Below, one piece after another: positions 9,501 through 10,459 of a DNA stretch of 10,459 bases. Positions within the stretch are counted from its first letter, which is position 1; every line of letters begins with the position of its first letter. Below the pieces are notes generated by a model that saw nothing but the letters and a program-made list of their open reading frames with translations, was not told the origin of the DNA and did no database searches. The position numbers were made by a program, and so were the translations under genes. Origin of the DNA: Hemicentrotus pulcherrimus (Eukaryota > Echinodermata > Echinoidea > Camarodonta > Strongylocentrotidae); assembly GCA_003118195.1 (NCBI GenBank), contig BEXV01001825.1, positions 74,296-84,754 of the forward strand, written 5' to 3'.

Positions 9501-9938
9501 TCCTTTTCAAAATTGTATATACTGTGCAAATTATTGAGTATTTTATGTATTCCAATTAGATATCCTGATATACTATATATACTTCACGATTTACTACCGA
9601 TAATACAAACATAGTATAGGTTGCCTGCTTATTGCTAATTCACCAACTTTCCATTTTCATTCATTTGTCATATGTCAGTAAAGATAGTCATCCATATTGT
9701 TTTGCAGCTAATTGAGATTTTTGTTTTATTTTCTTCAAATCCTTCAATTTGGAAATGTTCCAAAACAAAATTTTAAAAAAAGAATGAAACAAATTGCCCT
9801 TTTATAGTAGGTAAATGCAATAGCTAAGTTGGCAGGTACGTTATTCAGTGTATTTTTTTGAAATTCTATATCTGATTTATTTTGTTTGACTGATTTCCAT
9901 TACAATGCTTGCCATAGCCATGTGGAAAACAAGATTGG
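354..9938 (+). CDS. DNHD1: Partial divergent dynein heavy chain gene, DNHD1-like (11 internal exons)
   Basis: Eleven exons join in one open frame of about 630 codons: 354-510, 1296-1575, 1998-2064, 2884-3051, 3540-3780, 4279-4498, 5033-5356, 5961-6176, 7066-7216, 8329-8373, 9918-9938. Splice phases agree at all ten junctions. The protein follows dynein heavy chain order: coiled coil 1 (residues about 1-120), microtubule-binding domain (about 125-225), coiled coil 2 (about 225-305), early AAA5 (about 305-380), an acidic insertion (about 380-555), and AAA5 continued (about 555-630). Dynein heavy chains are ATP-driven microtubule motors; the stalk carries the track-binding tip, and AAA5 sits on the motor ring beside it. 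The AAA5 insertion and loss of many near-invariant residues argue against an ordinary axonemal or cytoplasmic chain and favour DNHD1, a family linked in mammals to sperm flagella. The dynein assignment is firm; the DNHD1 assignment is inference from divergence. Start and stop codons lie outside the window. Confidence 0.8.
511..1295 (+). other. Intron 1
   Basis: GTAAGA...CAG intron of 785 bases. Its first part has a purine- and pyrimidine-mixed stretch with repeated 'AAAGACCAC' words (569-583, 640-654, near 660). The middle is occupied by a diverged 184-bp tandem duplication. A minus-strand open frame at 887-1084 lies inside the duplication and is not supported as a gene. Confidence 0.8.
790..1165 (+). 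repeat. Diverged tandem duplication, 184-bp period
   Basis: Two copies, roughly 790-976 and 977-1160, align with a constant offset of 184: ATTTCAAGTTT at 851 and 1035, CTGTGAGCAAAT at 901 and 1085, and GTTGATAT followed by ATCAGAC in both. They differ at many sites, so the duplication is old. The second copy ends TTTGTGAAACGGGGCCC (1135-1151), and its GAGCAAATCTACCATAGAAAT segment resembles the core of the inverted-repeat element at 2075-2222, so the duplication seems to derive from the same repeat family. Outer borders are approximate. Confidence 0.8.
1296..1575 (+). CDS. DNHD1: Exon 2: rest of coiled coil 1 and entry into the microtubule-binding domain
   Basis: The acceptor is TATATGACAG and the donor GTAAGT; entry is phase 0, matching exon 1, and the exit leaves one base. 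It encodes 93 residues. The first 75 or so are the returning part of coiled coil 1 (QQVKIVQKQLDSLLKLKQAL, then a helix through VADTKKVVQTLD). The segment VTSLGELRGMHKPDVDIEDL matches the dynein pattern in which an 'i.ELks...PP..v..V' block with a conserved proline opens the microtubule-binding domain; HKP holds that proline. LLASIIMI fits the following hydrophobic helix. The distance from FLSMY to this proline, about 130 residues, is close to ordinary dyneins, so the stalk appears to be of normal length. Reading past the donor meets a stop only at 1734, so intron retention would add an unrelated tail. Confidence 0.9.
1576..1997 (+). other. Intron 2
   Basis: GTAAGT...CAG intron of 422 bases, AT-rich. 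It contains the short direct repeat at 1871-1917 and a good pyrimidine tract before the acceptor. Nothing else is seen. Confidence 0.85.
1871..1917 (+). repeat. 17-bp direct repeat, 30-bp spacing
   Basis: TATTTATTCGGTCATCC occurs at 1871-1887 and again, identical, at 1901-1917, separated by an AT-rich spacer of ATTTA words. This may be a remnant of a short tandem repeat or a duplicated insertion border. Confidence 0.85.
1998..2064 (+). CDS. DNHD1: Exon 3: microtubule-binding domain, tryptophan segment
   Basis: This is a short 67-base exon after a pyrimidine-rich acceptor (TTATTTTTCCTCACAG), ending at a GTACGT donor. Two bases complete a leucine codon with exon 2, and two bases are left at the end. 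It encodes KSPSSDLTWSKGAKRQMANI followed by E and a split R. In dyneins this part of the microtubule-binding domain has a tryptophan and a lysine-containing helix (W..AKK.M); the W..GAKRQM seen here fits it. The exon is recognisable mainly because both phases match its neighbours and the family order is kept. An inverted-repeat element starts about 11 bases past its donor. Confidence 0.85.
2075..2222. mobile_element. MITE-like element with 26-bp terminal inverted repeats
   Basis: The ends 2075-2100 and 2197-2222 are inverted copies with one mismatch in 26: GGCTCTGTTTCATAAAACTT and on, against the reverse of a right end closing with TTTTATGAAACAGGGCC. The similarity runs a further six bases inward with one mismatch. 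At 148 bases it encodes nothing, as expected for a non-autonomous DNA element. The core AAGCTACTGAAAT...TCTGATTGGCT is shared with the element at 5395-5541. No clear target-site duplication is visible, so the superfamily is not assigned. Confidence 0.85.
2450..2468. repeat. TA dinucleotide microsatellite
   Basis: About nine and a half uninterrupted TA units inside intron 3. Confidence 0.95.
2776..2790 (+). repeat. Poly-T run of 15
   Basis: Homopolymer in intron 3, about 90 bases upstream of the exon 4 acceptor; too far away to be the main polypyrimidine tract. Confidence 0.9.
2884..3051 (+). CDS. DNHD1: Exon 4: main part of the microtubule-binding domain
   Basis: The acceptor is ACAATTTTCAG and the donor GTGAGT. 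The exon is 168 bases with the same phase at both ends, so skipping it would keep the frame. After the split arginine it encodes FNEELASFDDSELPESTLNL and then VEPYLKKSSFQAKNMLRKNN, NAAAASLCNWVRGVC. This follows the dynein pattern 'F...L..FD...I......L..Y...F.P..V...S.AA..LC.WV.A': the F...L..FDD pair, the Y...SSF.A segment, the AA..LCNWV helix and the final R leading to Y of exon 5 are all present. The usual serine before the AA pair is asparagine, and the usual P-E after the F is A-K. The domain seems complete in length, so microtubule binding is possible, but binding residues were not tested against a structure. Confidence 0.92.
3052..3539 (+). other. Intron 4
   Basis: GTGAGT...TAG intron of 488 bases. 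It holds a short hairpin-forming repeat at 3100-3149; otherwise nothing is seen. Confidence 0.85.
3100..3149. repeat. Repeat fragment with 12-bp hairpin
   Basis: TAAGTCGAACTT (3120-3131) and AAGTTGGACTTA (3138-3149) are inverted with one mismatch around a 6-base loop. It is preceded by GGGTGTTTCACAAAG (3101-3115), which resembles the left ends of the inverted-repeat elements in this window (GTTTCATAAAAC, TTTTCACAAGAC). A partner of the left end was not found, so this is probably a truncated or different member. Confidence 0.6.
3540..3780 (+). CDS. DNHD1: Exon 5: stalk coiled coil 2
   Basis: The acceptor is CCTGCCTTCTAG and the donor GTGAGT; it enters with one base and leaves on a whole codon. 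It encodes 80 residues beginning YHRLMISKVKP. Dyneins have the same Y..V...V.P block where the microtubule-binding domain ends and coiled coil 2 begins; the proline is kept. A long charged helix follows (VEETRVAIEEAEHKLSMLEN, KKKALEERLKDL), typical of coiled coil 2 with its E/A/L/K heptads. The end, KMTKQLDTANRF, corresponds to the 'KL.RA.KLI.GLGGE..RW' segment that leads to AAA5, but the near-invariant GLGGE is missing: the next exon supplies ILAMEHQHC instead. This loss is one of the main signs that this is not a standard motor chain. Confidence 0.95.
3781..4278 (+). other. Intron 5
   Basis: GTGAGT...TAG intron of 498 bases, AT-rich. A small direct repeat GAGCAAATGTTG lies at 4155-4182. The minus-strand open frame at 3967-4203 has no recognisable content. 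Confidence 0.8.
4279..4498 (+). CDS. DNHD1: Exon 6: stalk exit and first part of AAA5
   Basis: The acceptor is ATTTCTCATAG and the donor GTAGGG; it enters in phase 0 and leaves one base. It encodes 73 residues. LPQREFAISGAIAMAGAFTT followed by YLGPYDPKFRRSVLTVHW matches dynein 'L.GD.LLAAAFLSYLGPF...FR..LL..W', the first helix block of AAA5 after the stalk. The G-D of the block is replaced by R-E, while YLGPY, the FR pair and the W are kept. CLQERGVPLVIDAIDPMKG matches the following 'C....IP.s..f....L' stretch. Reading past the donor meets a stop (TGA) at 4534-4536. The match here is strong enough to anchor the family assignment. Confidence 0.95.
4499..5032 (+). other. Intron 6
   Basis: GTAGGG...TAG intron of 534 bases. 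Nothing but AT-rich unique-looking sequence is seen. Confidence 0.85.
5033..5356 (+). CDS. DNHD1: Exon 7: AAA5 tryptophan segment, then acidic insertion
   Basis: The acceptor is GTGTTGTATAG and the donor GTACAG, a weak donor. The length of 324 bases, with one base left at entry and at exit, makes it a frame-neutral exon. The first residues WIVEWAIHTSP take the place where AAA5 of other dyneins has a tryptophan before the 'GLP.D..S..N' block. From about residue 15 the exon becomes low-complexity: QEDDSKTPVNKGETEIEGQT, then runs of E, K, G and D (EEDGEKKEEEGGDEGGEDDE), ending with MKEKEEEMNALLSQTQ. Such a segment is probably disordered and projects from the ring. The purine-rich coding strand causes long antisense open frames here that need no explanation as genes. 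Continuing past the donor gives a stop at 5383-5385. Confidence 0.85.
5357..5960 (+). other. Intron 7
   Basis: GTACAG...CAG intron of 604 bases. An inverted-repeat element sits near the donor side (5395-5541). The middle part (about 5690-5820) is purine-rich with GAAAGAA and GAGAGAG words. The acceptor has a good pyrimidine tract. Confidence 0.85.
5395..5541. mobile_element. Second MITE-like element, diverged
   Basis: The left end GGCCCCTTTTCACAAGACTT and the right end GGCTTTGTGAAACAGGTCCC are imperfect inverted copies. The inside shares AAGCTACTGAAAT..., TCTGATTGG and AGATTTGTCA with the 2075-2222 element in the same order and orientation, and the length is nearly equal. This indicates one family with two insertions. 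No coding capacity. Confidence 0.75.
5961..6176 (+). CDS. DNHD1: Exon 8: second half of AAA5 insertion, returning to the fold
   Basis: The acceptor is TCTTTCCACTTACAG and the donor GTAAGT. It is 216 bases, frame-neutral, with the same phase as exon 7. The start is proline, alanine and glutamate rich (TPRNEQPAAPAAEEPQRGFT) and looks disordered. The second half, from DAFPQIGSAEYQRYVQSLIK to LLVGEKCVHDWGTKG, looks folded: an amphipathic helix followed by HDWGTKG. The tryptophan-containing end joins exon 9 to give WGTKGLSLRQMEN, which lines up with the dynein 'W...GLP.D..S.EN' block. The W...G unit could be the real counterpart of the canonical tryptophan, with WIVEW of exon 7 a second candidate. 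No other family was recognised in the insertion. Confidence 0.87.
6177..7065 (+). other. Intron 8
   Basis: GTAAGT...CAG intron of 889 bases, more than half of it taken up by a 156-bp minisatellite. The 179-codon minus-strand open frame here is made by the repeat. Confidence 0.85.
6465..6946. repeat. Minisatellite, three 156-bp units plus a 14-bp partial
   Basis: Units are 6465-6620, 6621-6776 and 6777-6932, followed by a 14-base start of a fourth (6933-6946). By eye, units 2 and 3 are identical over 156 bases; unit 1 differs at roughly a dozen positions. Because 156 is divisible by three, a stop-free minus-strand frame in one unit stays open through all of them, which explains the open frame at 6378-6917. 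No inverted ends or coding motif are seen. Confidence 0.95.
7066..7216 (+). CDS. DNHD1: Exon 9: AAA5 nucleotide-site region, IDP..EG.RW motif
   Basis: The acceptor is TTCCTATCCATCCAG and the donor GTGAGT; it enters with two bases and leaves two. It encodes 49 residues: GLSLRQMENLAIQKSSWQRP, then PYLIDPDMEGVRWLRRMIYQ and DRLVNIDMQT. Dynein AAA5 has 'GLP.D..S.EN..I...S.R.PLMIDPQ.QA..WIK'. Here GLS replaces GLP, EN, the R-P-P-Y pair, LIDP and the RWL tryptophan are kept, and PQ.Q becomes PDMEG. AAA5 lacks a classic Walker A in dyneins generally, so catalysis here is not expected. This match and that of exon 6 bracket the insertion and show that both lie in one AAA5 domain. Confidence 0.94.
7217..8328 (+). 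other. Intron 9
   Basis: GTGAGT...TAG intron of 1112 bases, with a degenerate short tandem repeat at 7556-7680 and an ambiguous base at 8255. A strong-looking acceptor-donor pair at 7936 encloses only three bases (ATG) and is not accepted as an exon. Confidence 0.7.
7556..7680. repeat. Degenerate 26-30 bp tandem repeat
   Basis: Four loose copies share TTGTAGA followed by a purine run and then AAATGCC, CAAATTGCC, CAAAGTTGCC or CAAAGTTGCAC, with these words near 7571, 7601, 7627 and 7655. Spacing is 26 to 30 bases. It gives two minus-strand open frames (7483-7665, 7487-7705) without gene-like content. Confidence 0.65.
8329..8373 (+). CDS. DNHD1: Exon 10: 45-base exon continuing AAA5
   Basis: The acceptor GTCCTGTTTTGTTTATAG is strong and the donor is GTAAGA. 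The exon enters with one base and exits with two, as exon 9 requires, and its length is a multiple of three. It encodes RHQQIHVYSKDTFE flanked by split codons. In dyneins the stretch after the RW motif is 'L.V......D.F...LE.AI..G'. QIHVYSKDTFE supplies the 'V...D.F' part, and exon 11 supplies the rest. Without splicing at the donor the frame stops at once (TTG TAA). Support is the site quality, the phase and the family motif that appears only when exons 10 and 11 are joined; the exon is short, so a chance match is possible. Confidence 0.68.
8478..8497. repeat. TTCA tetranucleotide microsatellite
   Basis: Five units of TTCA in a row in intron 10. Confidence 0.95.
8680..8703. repeat. CA microsatellite and A run
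   Basis: Seven CA units (8681-8694) run straight into about ten A residues. Confidence 0.95.
9918..9938 (+). CDS. DNHD1: Exon 11: 21-base microexon completing an AAA5 motif
   Basis: A 21-base exon between AATGCTTGCCATAG and a GTAGGT donor. It enters with one base and leaves two, the phase set by exon 10. Joined to exon 10 it gives KDTFEFHVENKIG. Dynein chains have 'D.F...LE.AI..G' at this point of AAA5; D, F, the V/L-E pair and the I/L fall at the same spacing. Joined directly to exon 9 the frame also stays open (SHVENKIG), so it could be used without exon 10. Microexons of this size are hard to prove by eye; the motif match across a split codon is the main evidence. The next exon is expected outside the window, since no phase-fitting open exon was found in 9939-10459. 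Confidence 0.52.
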
Positions 9939-10459
9939 GTAGGTCTCCCTTAATGCTCTTATTCTGTTTTGCTTGAAACTTTCATACATCAATGTGTGTT
10001 CTAAGATATGAGTGATACTTTTTCCACCAAGAAGCCACCCATGAAGCCACCCATGAATGTATACAATTAAACATGCTGGTTCTTACCTTAAGAGAAAATG
10101 AAAGTAATTGATATTAGGATTTGTTGTTGCTGGTGATGTTAAGTATCAGTAAAATTTACTACCTGTTGCTAAATTCATCTTTATTTTACAACTCTTATTT
10201 ATTGTAATCTAGAATGGTTTAGTTCAGTGGTCGATGTGTTGTAACAGTGGTATATTTGATAACAATAAGACTTTAAACATTTTAAAACCCAGACTCAAAT
10301 AATGAGAGGAATTGAAGGACGTGTACCTTGGCAAATACTGGTTAACGCCATCTACGTCTTCTGTTGGACAACTGCACGTAAACCAATAGACTTGATTAAC
10401 GGTAGTCAGCGACTTAATCTCTACATGGTCAGCGTTTCATGAAACAGACCAAAGTTCTC
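9939..10459 (+). other. Start of intron 11, to window end
   Basis: Follows the GTAGGT donor of the microexon. AG sites that fit the required phase lead quickly to stops or to sequence unlike dynein. A 12-bp word GAAGCCACCCAT is repeated in tandem at 10031-10054. The right edge carries the palindrome GTTTCATGAAAC (10434-10445), a probable fragment of the inverted-repeat family. Confidence 0.5.
10434..10445. repeat. Perfect 12-bp palindrome, likely repeat-element end
   Basis: GTTTCATGAAAC resembles both ends of the element at 2075-2222 (GTTTCATAAAAC left, GTTTTATGAAAC right) and is followed by AGACC, like the AGGTCC and AGGGCC seen elsewhere. The element, if present, runs past the window edge. 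Confidence 0.5.

Larger units (their letters stand above)
8374..9917 (+). other. Intron 10
   Basis: GTAAGA...TAG intron of 1544 bases, the longest in the window. It contains TTCA and CA microsatellites and a diverged repeat of about 215 bp at 8391-8820. From about 8850 to 9900 nothing but AT-rich sequence is seen; a + open frame at 9096-9308 has no recognisable content. Confidence 0.6.

Noticed and set aside
10411..10459. Possible further exon after GGTAGTCAG near the right edge
   Set aside because: The phase fits and the frame is open to the edge, but the residues do not match dynein and the sequence contains the repeat-family palindrome.

Overview
The window is animal nuclear DNA from a draft assembly (one ambiguous base at 8255). 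It carries an internal piece of one large multi-exon gene on the + strand. Eleven short exons, all with GT...AG borders and matching splice phases, are spread over about 9.6 kb. They are separated by AT-rich introns of about 0.4 to 1.5 kb full of small repeats. The intron size, AT richness and short inverted-repeat elements ending in variants of TTTCATGAAACAGGGCCC suggest a marine invertebrate deuterostome, most likely a sea urchin or relative. That placement is inference.

The joined exons (354-510, 1296-1575, 1998-2064, 2884-3051, 3540-3780, 4279-4498, 5033-5356, 5961-6176, 7066-7216, 8329-8373, 9918-9938) read open through about 630 codons. They encode a recognisable stretch of a dynein heavy chain. 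In order these are stalk coiled coil 1, the microtubule-binding domain, coiled coil 2, the start of AAA5 (YLGPY, then the R...W block), a long acidic insertion, and the rest of early AAA5 (a degenerate GLP-like block, then YLIDPDMEGVRWL). Both gene ends lie outside the window. Many positions that are near-invariant in axonemal and cytoplasmic dyneins are changed, and AAA5 carries a roughly 180-residue low-complexity insertion. The best guess is therefore the divergent DNHD1 family (dynein heavy chain domain-containing protein 1), not a standard motor chain.

Layout: 1-353 upstream intron with a GAG/CAG triplet repeat; 354-3780 stalk and microtubule-binding exons; 4279-7216 AAA5 exons including two insertion exons; 8329-8373 and 9918-9938 two very small exons that together restore a dynein AAA5 motif; 9939-10459 intron. 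The introns hold three related inverted-repeat elements or fragments, a 184-bp tandem duplication, a 156-bp minisatellite in three copies, a degenerate 26-30 bp repeat and several microsatellites. No RNA gene, promoter, CRISPR array or second protein gene is supported. The other open frames on either strand look like chance or repeat-driven frames.
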